Source of the DNA: Entonaema liquescens | Lineage: Eukaryota; Ascomycota; Sordariomycetes; Xylariales; Xylariaceae | Assembly: GCA_902805475.1 (NCBI GenBank) | Contig: CADCSX010000001.1 | Coordinates: 3,224,001-3,288,000, forward strand | Length of the DNA: 64,000 bases | Direction: 5' to 3' | In this document: in pieces, positions 1 through 13,291 of the stretch | Layout: every line of letters starts with the position of its first letter | How positions within the stretch are numbered: position 1 is the stretch's first letter | The notes under the pieces: generated by a model | Told to the model about the DNA's origin: nothing | The model's database searches: none | Seen by the model: only the letters and a program-made list of their open reading frames with translations | Position numbers and translations under genes: made by a program

Positions 1-74
1 ATAACTTCGCGGCTCATGAGTGAGATCACATCCTGGCATGTCGTTGATTCGCCCGTCGTGGCCAGGGTCAGGGG

Positions 75-106
<32 letters not shown>

Positions 107-111
107 GTGTG
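75..111. repeat. GT / GTAT microsatellite
   Basis: A run of GT dinucleotides passes into four GTAT units and back to GT. It is a simple sequence repeat with no coding role visible. Confidence 0.9.
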
Positions 112-1369
112 CTTCCGCAGGCGCGTTTCTTCTCATACAGGTTCAAAACAACATTGGAAACCGCAGAAGCAAGCAACTTGACAAGGCCCATTGAGTTACG
201 GAATATTTGCAAGTAGATGATAATTGGTTGTTGTGAGTAAGGTTCACTTTACGTAGGCGCTAACATTGGAAAGAGTTTTTTTTTTCTTTTTCTTTTTCTT
301 TCTCTAGAGGCAAAGACGGGAAGTTTTCGTCTTTTTCTCCGAGAATTAAAGTAATAAGGTAAGAAGAATAAAAAAAAAACCAACAAGAGTGGAAAAGAAA
401 AGAAACAAGAAAAAAAAACCTCCATATTCCCCAAATGGGTTTCCCAACTGGGCCTCTCTCCGAGGCGTGAGGAGTGTCAGACGAACGTAAGATGTTAGCG
501 CTCTTAGTGGCAGTGTTTCCCGTAAGAGGCCTTTTTTCTCTCCGTCTCTTTCTTCTCTCCCCAATCACGTACATATGAAATACATTTATCTGTTGTGCTC
601 CGCGCCTATCTGTCATTATTTGTGTGTATCAGGTCGATCGCATTGCTGGATTTGACAAGATCGAGGCCCCGTCAAGGATGCTCCAAAATTCCCACTTGTT
701 GTCAAACTCGTGGAATCGAAAAAGTAGCGTTAAAAAAAAAAAAGGAACACGATGGGGACTAAAAAAATAAAAATACAGGGCCTGTGATAAAGTACAGTAG
801 AGAGAGATGTGCCTCCCTGCCCCTATCCTTGCAACTCTAGCCGGGAGACCGGCCTTACGAGTACGGCTTTAGTACAACTAGCGTATGAGAATCCCACGAG
901 TAAATTAGAAACGAATATAGGTATTTGGTAAGTACCGTGGTAAGGTAAAATAGTAGCGTCCGCAAGTCCCGCACGGTCATGGGCCGGAGCGCTGGAAGAA
1001 GATCCCTACCGGGATTCGCCCAAACCTGTTCCCCTTGCCGTTCAACATCCAACCCACCTTCGTCAGTTGCTGGAGTTGCTGAGGTTGCTGAGCAGGGGTT
1101 CCCGCGCGAATCCCAGCCTAGCCAAGCTTCGATTCTTGACAATTTTTCACCAGCGTGCATTGGGGGCACGTCTGACTTCAGGGCTTGCACATATGTGAGT
1201 TACGTGAGCTTTCTCCTCGCTTTCTCCTCGCTTTCTCTTAACCAGCTTCTTCCATCTCCCGTTTTCCGCACCAAGTCAGCCAGCCTTTTCCCACTTTCAG
1301 GGAGAAGGAAAACATGAGACCGACGGGAGAACCTCGAACCTTGCGACCTGCATATTCATATGTACATAC

Positions 1370-1403
1370 ATACCATACCGTACCATACCATACCATACCA
1401 TAA
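1370..1403. repeat. Imperfect ATACC tandem repeat
   Basis: About seven copies of a 5-bp unit (ATACC, one copy with a G) are followed by two CCTAAA-like units. The latter resemble telomere repeats only superficially. Confidence 0.85.
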
Positions 1404-2078
1404 TCCTAAACCTAAACCTAGTAACCATTTCTTATGTATACCAAGGACCAAGGACCCAGGACTAGGACCTAAGGGACCCAACATCGGACCCTCTCTACTG
1501 GGGCTTAGAGGAAACGAGTGATTCCTAATTTTAACCATCTAAAAAGTCGTCGTCTCCCGAACCTTCGCGGGCTCCCGGTCTAGTCTTTACTCTCTTTTGC
1601 CCTAACTCCACCTCTGGCAGTTCGCTTGCTGTCATCTACCGCTTTAGCTCGAAGCTATATACAAGCTAGTCAGCCCCGTTGAGCCAGTTCTGCCGGCCTG
1701 GAACTTCCAAGGACGAAACCACGCTTCCCGGCTTACAGCACAGGGTTGCCCTGACTTCATCGTCGCGGCCCCATCGTGTTCCCCCTCATGATCTCGGTTG
1801 TTGACTTGACATTTTGCGGATTCGCTGTCTTAGGGCTATACCATTGACCTAAGCAAACATCACATGTCTTGCTAGATCTTATTACCATCTGTGCGTTCGA
1901 CAGCTTTGTACTTGCGCTCCATATGTTGACGAGCTATCCCACGTCATCTCATCGAAAACCCCAGGATCTACTTATACATCTGCAAATATACTATACATAA
2001 AAAAAAGAAAAAAGAAAAACTATCTAGACCATTTATATTAATCGTCATCCTACTAACTATTCAGCACCTGAATAAAAC

Positions 2079-4645
2079 ATGGCTGAAGTAGACGTTGTTG
2101 GACCGAGGAGTCCGACTCTCGAGACCCTCCAAAGCCGCCAACGCGATATGCGACGGGCACGGCCGCCAGATATAACGATTCTTAAAAATGAGAACCGAGT
2201 TCCCTTACGACCAGAAAGGTTGGAGAAGCGCGAATCTAGGATTGGCTTAAGGAGCTTATTCGGCAGGTCGAAGGCGGGAAAGGATGATAAGACAGGAGAA
2301 GAGCCACTGCCCTCGCCAAAGGAGTCGCCACGACATGGTGGGAAGCGCTCCTCGCTAGCAGACATCAGCGTCTGGAACCGAGGACTTCATTCATCTCGCT
2401 CAGAGGTTACTCTTTTACATTCACCTCTAGCTTCAGCGAAGCCATCGCCGACTGAATCGTTCCATTCGCTGAGTTCACGCGGACGACGGATAAGCAATGC
2501 CGATAACAAAAGCAAACTTCGTCAACCAGTATCGCCGAGAGGCCCGATCACGGCTTTTGATCCGCCGCCACTATTCAAGATGTATCCCCAGGCGCTCAAG
2601 CACGCAACACTACCTGCTTGTATCACTCCGGTAGAAGCCCTAGTTCGCTTCAGCGAGTCCAAGGATAGTTCATTACAGAGCAACTTTTCTCAGAATGACG
2701 TCACCCCGGATCGACGGGAAGCAGGGCGAAAGGTAGAAGGTGATAAGAAAAAGAAGTCTAAGTTTGCGCCGGAATGGACCAGCAAGATTTACGCACTCGT
2801 CACCTCCGGATACTTACTCCAATATGCAGCAGAAGGCTCCTTCAACAGGTTACCAGAAAAGATCCTACATCTCACCCGAGACTCAGCTGCGTATGCTAGC
2901 GACCTGATTCCTGGAAAGCATTGGGTTGTTCGAGTGACCTCAACCACGGATGCCGATGGAAACCCGTCCTCGGACGCGAAATCCCTCCGGTCTAGGTTCG
3001 CTCTAAGGGGAGTTGAGAAACGGCAAGTCACTGACATGTTGCTCGTTTTCGAGAGCCCTGAGACCATGGATATCTGGCTTGCCATCCTAAGACGGGAGAT
3101 CGAGTCGCTAGGCGGTAAGAAAAAGCTTTCAGAAACCGGAAACCCGGAGGCGGACGACAGTGCTACTACGCTAAAGGCGCAGGCCAGCCAGAGAACTCTA
3201 GTTGTTCGAGATCCGGCCCGTTTCTCGCGCATCGTCTCCAAGGACTTTTCGTGGACTCAAGAGAATGCGCTTGTCGATCCTACCGAAGAGAGCGACCCCA
3301 ATGACCAGCCATTGAAGAGAATGTCGGAGTCGACTACAGGTGACGATTCAAGCATGGTTTCGTTGGATGGCCAACGCCTTGACAGCCTCCGAGATAGTGG
3401 GAGCGGTGGTAGTGGTAACCGACTCTCCTTCGTCTCATCCGGACAAAGGACAATTATTTCGTCGGCAGAGTCATCACCGACCAATTCTCCGATTCGAGCA
3501 AGTTTCTCAAGTCAGGAGGAATATCTATTCCAAAAGAATCAAACCCCATTACCACCTACCCCCGAGGTTAGGCCGCGACCCAACGCCGCCGCAATTGCAA
3601 ATCGGAGACAATCGATGCAGACTATGATCCCCGCATTTGATGCGCATCTGGATACGGGTAGTCACCCGTCCTTAACCCTGCCTCCTCTTCCTAAATCAAG
3701 CCATGGTGGTGACAAGCCTCAGTTCGTACCTAACTTTAGCGTACCACATGCAATGGGCAGACGGTTTTCGGCCATGAATCTGTCTGTGATCACCCCGAGA
3801 TCTGAAAAGGCGCAATTAGCCGACCGAGACGGGCTTGCAAAGCCTCCCCCTTTCCGAAGGAGTCCGCCGACAACTCTCTCCATATCTCGCCCCCTCTCTA
3901 TTGTCCTTGATCAGCCAACACCAATATCACCTAACCCCCCAGCGGAAAAGGTACCTGCCATACAGATACCTGATTCACCAACCATATTCGGCTCTTGGGC
4001 TAGCAATGCTATAAGGCAGCGGTCGCAGGAAAAGGTGAAGTCTCCGAAGAAGAGCCATCTGTCGAATCAGATCACAAATGAAGCTCAAACCAACACCAAA
4101 GAGCGTCGTAGTACAGATGATGTGTGTGTTAGTCGACAAGGTCCGACACACCTACACGCAAAGACAAGTAAATCATCCATTCCTCAACTAGCCCGCGCCC
4201 AGCGATCAGACCTTGAAGATGCCCCTGAGTTAGTACGCAGGCCCGCCTCATCCTTCGAGATGCGGAGAGTAACAACGGACCCGGTTACCAAATACGTATC
4301 CTACAACCGTACCCCGCCGTTGGGCGAGAACCCAGCCCGGCAGAACCGCCACTCCTTGACTTTCCCAAGCAAAGCAACCTGCCTTCTATCGAAGAGCCAG
4401 CCTACACACTATCGCCACCCCGGACATACTCACCTAAACGCTCTGTCAATTCTCTCAAGGCCCCTCAGCCGGAGTCGCCGACAAAGCAACTTTTGGCGGT
4501 AGATATGAGTCCAAAGGCCCTTCTAACAAGGAGGAGCATGCCTCACCTCTCTGAAGGACCACCCCCTGGTCCTCCACCAACCTGCGCGCTTCCCCCAATT
4601 CCGGGGAAACACTCGGCTAGCACACCTAGGAGCGTCAACGCATGA
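2079..4645 (+). CDS. PH-domain protein, apparent 1-base frameshift near the 3' end
   Basis: A large, mostly disordered protein rich in Ser, Pro and Arg, with one pleckstrin-homology domain at about residues 223-345 (it starts at KKKSKF, followed by a YALVTSGYLLQY strand and a final helix MDIWLAILRREIESLG). PH domains bind phosphoinositides or proteins, so a cortical or membrane-associated scaffold is plausible, but the exact role is not known to me. The frame starting at 2079 runs 807 codons to a stop at 4500-4502. From about 4364 a second frame carries a far more protein-like tail (Pro/Ser-rich, with SIEEP, SPPRTYSPKRSV and PPPGPPP) that ends at 4643-4645. One extra C in the CCC run at 4364-4366 joins the two frames into about 855 residues. 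No good intron explains the switch; GT 4309 to AG 4373 would fit the phase but has a weak donor. The domain call is firm; the function is not. Confidence 0.8.
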
Positions 4646-5626
4646 TACTTGCAAGTTCATGACATATCCTATCCTTCGACACGCTGAGGATATGATTTTT
4701 TTTCCTTTTTGTGTTTGATTTTTACTTACTGCCCTTCTTGTATATCATTGTATACCCTACGACCCATGATAATGACGGCGTTCCGATTATGTTTTGTTAC
4801 CTTTACGCATAGACCCATAATGTTTGGGCAAAAAAGACACCAACTACCCCTGCGGGAACCTTGTTTCATTAGCTAAGAAAACAAAAGAAGCATAGTATAG
4901 TGAGTGCATGGGAGGGAGTACTTGGGATGAGGACGAAGACGATGTTTTTTTTGATGCAATGATGGATATGACTAGAGATGAGCGGTGATTCTACCACCGG
5001 GAAATATCGTGTCTGAGGACAGTACATGTTACAACATGGTAACAGCAGATAATCTTTTCTATGTATGGCTTCCTCTGGGTGTTATCCACCCCCAAAAAGA
5101 GAGGTTGAGGGATAGGATATTAGGGATCTACTACTCACCTACATATGGATGTCAATGTATTAATGCAGGTAGTAACAAAAAGAGAAAAAAAAAAAAGACT
5201 TTATGATAAAAGTATATTTAAAATGGTCTTTCAATGGATTTGAAACTGTGTATTCTACGGGTAAAAAGAAAGCCAAAGCTTATAAACGTTAGACATCTAG
5301 ATGTTGAAGATAGAGTTAAAGAGTTCAGACAAGACCGCGACTTACGTAAACAAGGAGCTCACCATATTCAGTACGTACCTTCAAGCACTAGCCAATCACC
5401 GTTCTTTCTATGTTGGGAACCCTCGTCTGGAATTGATAGCGCGGGGCAAATCTTGTGGTGCCGATAAGACAATTTGAGACCCCACACTTTGATGAGAAAC
5501 TCTGACCTGAAATTATAATTCCCAATAATTCCACAAATACATCAAAAAAACCGCCATTATCAGCATTAGAGGTCCTATTTATCAACCAAATTACAAGGAA
5601 AACTCGGAAAGGAACATATCACGAAA
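4646..5626. other. Intergenic region, no gene supported
   Basis: AT-biased spacer between the PH-domain gene and eIF3g. It should contain the 3' end of the first transcript and the promoter of the second. The two small frames (4985-5206 and 5234-5467, 73 and 77 codons) have no domain or splice support. Confidence 0.6.
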
Positions 5627-6678
5627 ATGGCATCTAAGAACAGGTACGATTTATCGGCGATGCGACCGTCTCCTGGTTTCGAGATTGATTAATTACTGCG
5701 GTGGGAAATTCTAACGCACAAACAGGGACTGGGCCGACGACGATGAGGGCGACGACGTCGCAGTGGAACTACCTCCCCCTCAAACCATTCAGAACAAAGA
5801 CGGTACCAAAACCACCATCACCTACCGATACAACGAGAACGGCCAAAAGGTCAAGACGACCCGACGGATCCGCCTAGTGACGCACCGCGAGGTCGTGAAC
5901 CCGCGGGTCGCAGAGCGCAAGACGTGGAGTAAATTCGGGCTCTCAGAGAAAGACGGGGCGGGCCCGCAGATGGACACGACGTCGGTAGGCGAGAACATCA
6001 TCTTCCGGCTGAGCACGAACTGGCGCAAGGACACCAAGGAGGAGGCCAAGGACCCCAACGCCAACGCGATGAAGGAGAAGCTCAAGGACAAGACCGTCAA
6101 GTGCCGTATCTGCAACGGCGAGCATTTCACCGCCCGCTGCCCCTACAAGGACACCATGGCCCCCGTCGGCGCCGAGGGCGGCAGCGCGGATGTCGCTGCT
6201 GGTATGGGCGACGAGCCCGCGGTCAATGCAGCGGGCACTGCGGGTGCTGGCAAGAAAGGTAGTTACGTCCCGCCGGCGCTGCGGGGAGACCGTGGCGCGG
6301 CTGGTGGCGAGAGGATGGGTGGTGGGAAGTACGGCACCGAGCGGGACGATCTTGCTACGCTGCGTGTGACGAACGTAAGTTCTACATACATATACATATA
6401 CACCTTTATTAAAGGTTTACTTTTCATGACATCTATTCTAACACTATATACAGGTCTCGGAAATGGCAGAAGAGCAAGAGCTCCGCGACATGTTCGAGCG
6501 GTTCGGCCGCGTCACACGCGTCTTCCTCGCCAAGGACCGGGAGACGGGTCTCGCCAAGGGCTTCGCATTTATTAGCTTCGCGGACCGTGGCGACGCCGTC
6601 AAGGCGTGCAACAAGATGGACGGGTATGGTTTCAAACATCTTATCCTGCGCGTCGAGTTCGCCAAGAAGGCTGCTTAA
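5627..6678 (+). CDS. TIF35: Eukaryotic translation initiation factor 3 subunit G (eIF3g)
   Basis: An RNA-binding subunit of the eIF3 complex, which acts in the cytoplasm on 40S recruitment, scanning and reinitiation. Three exons: 5627-5643, 5726-6374 and 6454-6678 (introns of 82 and 79 nt with GT donors and CAG acceptors), giving 296 residues, close to the family size. The first exon encodes only MASKN plus part of an Arg codon; joined to exon 2 it reads RDWADDDEGDD, the acidic start typical of the family. A CCHC zinc knuckle (CRICNGEHFTARC) lies near residues 132-144. The C-terminal RRM spans roughly residues 215-296, with RNP2 in LRVTNVS and RNP1 in KGFAFISF. The second intron falls inside the RRM, right after the RNP2 strand. 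The coding DNA is strongly GC-biased at third positions compared with its flanks. Confidence 0.97.
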
Positions 6679-7892
6679 GAGACTATCTCTTTGCAAGCCT
6701 ACTACGAGAATGATTTAAGGGTTCTCGAGATATACACTTGCCTTTCGGCGTGGTCTGTGACTATGAGAAGGGTATGATGTGGCATGGCATGGGAGGGGGA
6801 GGAAAGGGAGGACAAGGCATCATAGGGCTTGGGCCTGCCAGGCTACGTGATATCAATAGAATGAATGGTTTTTAGGCACAATAAGACGTGGGTTTTAACG
6901 TATCCAAATTCATTCGGCTTCTAAAGGGCGTCATCCCGTAGATGTGTATTTATTGCCCATTTCTAATATGATAGGGCTTGATTGACATCTGTATAGTGCC
7001 ATGAGCCGGGTATGCTTTATGCCAAGCACCCCATCCCCCCTTTTCTCTTATTTAGATATGCTGTCCCCTTCCCATTATATCCAAATCGAGTTGTTCTAGT
7101 ATTTGTAGTAGACTAATTCGGCAGCCAAAAAATGGTAAGACACGTCAAATACTGCTAAGTACCTGAGTCATCGCATAGTCTTACGGTATTATATGCAGTA
7201 AATTCCAATTTAAGCAAGGCTATAATAACATTACGTATAGTCCTTATAGTCGTTTAAATGAAACCCATCCCAGTACACAAGAGTAGTGAATAGAAAAATG
7301 TGTCGCTAGGTACCTACCTATGGAGAATCCCCTAATTATGAGGCCAATGCTCGCTTCACTCTAAGAACTGTTTTTCACATCGCTGGGCTTAAACGTAAAG
7401 TTTAAACCTATCCCATTAGAACCACTTTCGGGTTTAGGTGTTAGTTACACATATTATATCTAACATTTGCGCCTTGAAATATATACATATAAGTAAATAA
7501 ATAGAAACAAGCTATTGGATTAGTTAACAGAAAAACAACGTATTATTTGTCACCTCTACCCGTATAAACTATACCAACACCACACTACGTTCGTAATAAA
7601 TTTGCCGAGCTTAATCTCAAAATATACCAATGCCTCTTAGTAAGGATAGGTAGCAATAGCTCACTCGTTTAACTCCCTATATCTGTATTAGGTATGTACC
7701 TAGGTATGTACCTAGGTATGGATTAGGTTTAGGTATTTCAATGTTGTCTTGCATTTACAAGGCCGAAATCTTACCTAATATGCGGGTGTCTCATTACATA
7801 AGGCTTGCCTCATCCGCGGAGTCATTCCAGTGTAACCGACGGAATACCCCTCGTCGGATCGGGTAACTCAAAGATTCCTTACCGACCAACCC
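6679..7892. other. Intergenic region left of the retroelement
   Basis: No gene supported. The sequence is ordinary AT-biased spacer, not RIP-saturated. It contains a 12-bp tandem repeat (7689-7720), and just before the element a short perfect inverted repeat, CCGACG/CGTCGG (7836-7857), that could form a 6-bp stem with a 10-base loop. The small minus-strand frame at 7794-7979 crosses the LTR boundary and is not a gene. Confidence 0.6.
7689..7720. repeat. 12-bp tandem repeat TAGGTATGTACC
   Basis: Two full copies and a partial third copy of TAGGTATGTACC. The core CCTAGGTA is a short motif that recurs in many spacers of this window. Confidence 0.85.
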
Positions 7893-8100
7893 TGTGGATC
7901 CTACGGCAGTAGCGCACTGACCACTGCCAGGCCCTAGCGCCCCATAACTAAAGCCTAAATGAAAATATCTCCATAACATCTTATAATCCTAATTTAATTA
8001 ATAATTAATAATTATTATATATATTATAATTTATTAAATTTTAATTATTTTATAAATAATTAATATCTCGGATTATTATATAAATTAATTAAAAAATATA
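7893..8100 (+). repeat. 5' LTR of the degraded retrotransposon
   Basis: 208-bp left LTR. Its first 87 or so bases are of normal composition; from about 7980 to 8100 it is almost only A and T. The intact part aligns with a mutated part of the right LTR: by my hand count 41 of the first 46 G/C positions are A or T in the other copy. Confidence 0.95.
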
Positions 8101-11100
8101 AATAATTATTTACGTAAATAAAACGCTAATTACGTAAATAAAAAACATAAAAAAAAAAAAAAAAAATTTATTAAAAATAACGTAAATTTCATTACTAATT
8201 ACTATTAAAATATTTAAAAATAAAATTAAATAATTAAAATAATATAATAATTCATTTATATTAATTAATATATTTTAAAAAATAATTAAAAACATTAATA
8301 ATTATTTAAATTTAATAAATAAAATTATTTTAAAATTATTCGAAAAAAACAAAATAAATATAAAAAAATTTAAAAACAAATTAAATAATATTTTAATAAT
8401 AATATAAACATAAATATAAAAAACATTATTTATTTTTATAAATTAAATTTTAACATTTATTTAAATAAATTAACCGGATTTAATTAATATATTAATATTA
8501 TATATATTTAAAACATTAATAATATTAAATAAATTTAAACCATTATTATTTATAAAATACTTATTTAATTTAATAAATAATAAATATTTATTAAACGAAA
8601 TTATTAATATTTATTATTTATACATTAATATTAAAATTCGTATAAAATAAAAAAAAATAATAAAATTAATATAACCGGAAATAATATTTACAATAAAAGT
8701 AAAAAAATTACTTAAATATAAAAATAAAAATAAAATAATTTTATTATTTAATTTTAAATTAATATAAATAAACGAAATAACGTTAAATAAATTAAATAAA
8801 ATTTAATATTATTTTAAAATAATTTTAATTTCATACAAGTTATAATTAATAAAAATTACGTTTAAATTATTAAAAAACTTTTAAAAAATAACCAATTACG
8901 TAAAAAATTAATAATTTAATTAAATAAAGTTTTTAAAAATAATATTTTAAATATTAATTAAATATTACATTATCTAAAATCCAATAATAACGTTTTTAAC
9001 ATTATTATTATATTAAAACAAAAACTTATTTAATTTTATAAAATAAATATATAAATTTTACTTTTATTTATATATATAAATACATAATATTTATTAAATT
9101 TACAAAATATTAATAAATATCTTTTATATATATATATTTTAAATTTAATTTTTAATATAAAATAAATAAAAAAATTAAAATATAAATAATATAATAAAAA
9201 AAATAATTATTAAAATAAAATTAATTATATAAATTATAATAAAAAATAAAATTTACAATATTTTAATAATAATTATTTAATTATAAAATATTAAAACCCC
9301 GTTTTATAATATAAATATTTTAAAAATAATATTCGGAAAACTTGGAATAATAAAAATATAATAATAAAATACATAAAAAACAATATTAAATGCCGTTTAA
9401 AAATTAACAATTTTAAACTTAAAAAATAATAATTATAACGTTAATATAATAAAAAAATAAAATTATATAATATAAATAATTAATAATAAATGTTTTAATT
9501 ATAATAAAAAAAATTATTAAATTAAAAATTATAATAAAAAATTATAATTTTTACGAAAAATAACTTTAAATAACGAAAAAATTACTATTAAAAAAACGAT
9601 TTTTAAAAATAATAAATTAATTAAATTTAATAAATATATTTAAAAAACTTTTAAAAAATAGCAAAATAAATTTAAACAACAAATTTAATTTATTATTAAT
9701 AAAAAAAAAAAAAATAAAAAATATAATTTTAAAAAAAACTTTAAAAACTTAAATATAAATTAAAAATTAATAAAAATATTTAATAATTTAATTTAAAATA
9801 ATAATAATTAAAATAATTATATTTATTAAATTAAAATAAATAATAATAATAAATTATTATTTTATAAAAATAAATTTATTAAAAAAAATTACAAAAATAA
9901 TTATAACATTTTTAACGTTAAATTATAAAATAATTAAAATATTATAATATTTTTTAATTACAATTATATATTATATTACGTTTTAAAATTACTTATAAAA
10001 ATATTAACAACGTATAAAATATAAAAATTATTTAATATAACCGAAATAAAAAAATTAAATTTATAAATAACGTAAAAAATAATAATTTATATAAAATTTA
10101 AAATTAAAAATAATTATAACGTAATATTTACCATTTTAATAAAAATAATCTTAAATTATATATTTTTAAAAAAACTTATTTTCGAAAAAAAAATATTTTA
10201 TAAATAAGAAATTACTTATAAAAATTACACACATAATAAAATATTACGCTTATAAAAATTTAAAAAAAAACTTTTTATATAATTTTTTAAATAAAAAAAC
10301 TTATATTAAATAACCGAAATAATAAAACTAACATTTAAAACTATTATTATAATAATATTAAATCTTAAATAATATAAAAATATATTAATAACAAACTTTT
10401 AAATTAATATATATTTTTAAAAATATATTAAAAAATTTTGAAAACTATTTAATAACATTAAACACTATATAAATATAAAAATATAAATTTTATATTATAT
10501 AAATATAAATAATAATTTTTTAATAAAATTATTATTATAAAAATATAATTTTTATTAAAAATAAATATTAAAAAAATTTATTAAAATTTACGAAAATAAA
10601 ATAATTTAAAAATTTATAAGTTTTTAAACGTTATTATTATTATTAATATTTAAAAAAATACTAAATTAAATAATTAAATTAAATAAAAATAACTTAAACA
10701 TTATTTAACATTTTTATTATAATTATAAAAAACTAAATAAATATATTAAAAAAAATACATATCCGTTATTTAACGTATAAAATTAAATTTAACGCATAAT
10801 AAATTATTATTAATACATATTTATCAACTTAAAAAACAAATTTTAACATATATTAATTTATTTATTATATTATAAAAAAATAATATTTATAATACTTTTT
10901 AAAATATATAAATAAATAATTATATTTTTTAAATTAATAAATATATTAATTACTTTTTAAATATTTATTAATAAAATATTACATAAATTTTATAAATTTA
11001 TTATAAATTTTTTTAACAATATTTACATTTAAGCAAATATTTTAAAACAATTTTACAAATAAATAATAATTATATTTTAAAAATTTATTAAATATAAAAT

Positions 11101-13291
11101 AATTATTAATATTAAAAAAAATTAAATATTCGTTAAATAAAAAATATTTTTAAAATTTATTATTTTAAAATAAAATATTAAAATTAATTTAATAAAAGTA
11201 ATAATAATATAAAATAAATTAATATTAAAAACGATTATTAATATTTAAATTTTTATTAATATAATAAAATATTTTAAAAATTTAATAAAAAATTATTTAA
11301 AAATATTAAGTTTTTTTATAATGTTAATTAATTAATAAAAAAATATATTAATAAAATTTAATAAAATAATTAAAAAAATATAATTTAAAATATAAAAAAT
11401 AATTATAATAATATTAATTATAATAAAATTTAATTAAAAATTATTTTTAATATTAAAAATAAATATAAATAAAAAATATATTAACATTATTTTATTATAA
11501 TTATATATATATAATAATTAATAAATTTTTTATTTAATAATTTATTTTTTAAAAAAATTAATTAATATTTAATAACATTATTTAATATAAAAATAAAAAT
11601 TATTAAAAATTATATTAATATTTTAATATTAAAAATATTAAATAAAAAAAAACAATATTATAATAATAATAAATTATAAATTTTTAAAAATTATTAATAT
11701 AAAAATTAAATAATTCGTAAAAATCCTTTAATTTTTTAATATTATAAAATATTATAATATTAAAATTATTTATTATTTAAATAAAATTAACGTTTTAATT
11801 AATTATTTATTTAAACCATTTAAATTAAAAATAATTAAATTTAATTTTTTATTTATCGAAAAACTTTATAAATAAAACGTTATATATTTATATAAATTAA
11901 ATAAATTTAATTTATAAATTATTTATAAATATTTTATATTTAAAAAAAAATTATTTAATTTAATTAATAAAAATTAAATATATAAAAATTTCATTATATA
12001 TAAAAATTATTTATATAAAATAATTATATATAAAAAAGTACTTAAAAACCTTTTATATATAATAAAAATAAAAAATAAAACCGTTAATTTATAAATAATA
12101 TTTAAATTTAATAATTTAATAATTAAATTATAAAAAATATATTATAATTAAAATTATATTATAATAAAAATTATATTTAAAAAAATATTAAAATAATATT
12201 AATATTTTAAAATTATATTAATAATATAAAAAATAATAATTAAATATTTTACGTATTAATTAATAAAAAAATTAAATTTAACATTATTTAATTTATAATT
12301 TATATATTTATTAATATTATTAATATAATAAATAATTAATTATACGTTTATTAATAAATATAATATTTTTATAATAATTAAATATATTATAAAATAAATT
12401 GAAATAATAATAATTGTAATAATATTATTTACAAATTATATATTTTTATTTAATAAAATAAATACCATTTTTAATTATTTAAAAAAGTAAATTAATAATA
12501 ATGTTAAATTATTTATAAATTACGAAATAAAAAAATAAATAAGATTTAATAAATTTATTATTAAATTTATTACGTTATTTAAATTAAAAAATAATAATAA
12601 AATTAAAAAAATTAATAAAAATTTAAAAAAAATTATATTATATAAATATTAAATAAATTTTATATATATAAAATTATTATAATTATTATAAAAAACGTTA
12701 ATAATATATAATTACATTTTTAAATTTAAAAAATATAATAATTATTATTTTATATTTAATATATAACCGTTTTAAAATTAATAACCTATTAAATATAACG
12801 AATATATTTACGAATTAACGGAAAAAAAAAAAATATTATTCGTAAAACAATTAACTAAATAATATAAAATATTATTAACCCGTAATCGATTTAATAATAT
12901 TAAAGTATTTAAAAATTAAATACGTATATATTTATAAAAAAAAAAAAATTTAATTAAAACGTACGTATTTAAAAATTAAATATTAAAAATAAAATAACAT
13001 ATTGTAAAATATAAATTTTATTACGATAAATTTTAAATTATAATAAATTATTATTTAAATAATACGTATAAAATTCGAAACTTTAATAATATATAATTAT
13101 AAAATAAATATAATAATATTAATTTTTTTTTTATTTATATTTACGACGGTTATTTAATACGTAATATATAATATATTAATAAAATTATATTAAAGCAAAA
13201 TAAATAACGTTTATTAAAATAAATAAATTAAATATATAATTATTAAAGAAATTAATAATAATTAAAAATAATTATTTAAAAAAAAAAATAA
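8101..13291 (+). mobile_element. Internal region of the retrotransposon, RIP-saturated
   Basis: About 5.2 kb of nearly pure A and T with no open reading frame long enough to list. The plus strand is richer in A than T. Most surviving G residues sit in CG dinucleotides (ACG, CCG, TCG). The primer-binding site expected just after 8100 is not recognisable. The size suits a gag-pol region, but no motif can be read. Confidence 0.9.
13278..13291 (+). other. Candidate polypurine tract (RIP-altered)
   Basis: Eleven consecutive As followed by TAA lie immediately upstream of the right LTR, where a plus-strand primer tract should be. After G-to-A mutation a purine tract would look like this. Single-base runs are common in this AT-rich DNA, so the call rests mainly on position. 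Confidence 0.5.

Larger units (their letters stand above)
1..2078. other. Intergenic region and 5' leader of the PH-domain gene; no gene supported
   Basis: I see no supported gene here. The stretch contains a GT/GTAT microsatellite (75-111), pyrimidine- and purine-rich runs (about 275-420), an ATACC-type repeat (1370-1403), and probably the promoter and leader of the gene that starts at 2079. The longest reading frames (about 110 codons, 855-1317, on both strands) have no recognisable domain, oppose each other and lack splice-site support, so they are not called. The last 100 bases before the start codon are A-rich, as is usual for a fungal leader. Confidence 0.6.

Noticed and set aside
979..1317. 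112-codon plus-strand frame with an opposing 111-codon frame
   Set aside because: No domain, no homologous feel, no splice signals; opposing open frames in moderately GC-rich DNA are common by chance.
1327..1350. Minus-strand GGTTCGAGGTT similar to a tRNA B box
   Set aside because: The T stem does not pair and no acceptor, D or anticodon arms are found around it.
1404..1425. CCTAAA units resembling telomere repeats
   Set aside because: Only two imperfect copies beside a microsatellite; fungal telomeres are usually CCCTAA arrays, and genes lie on both sides.
8101..13291. Attempt to read gag, reverse transcriptase or integrase from the AT-rich region
   Set aside because: RIP has removed nearly all informative codons; no motif can be supported on either strand, so the superfamily is left open.
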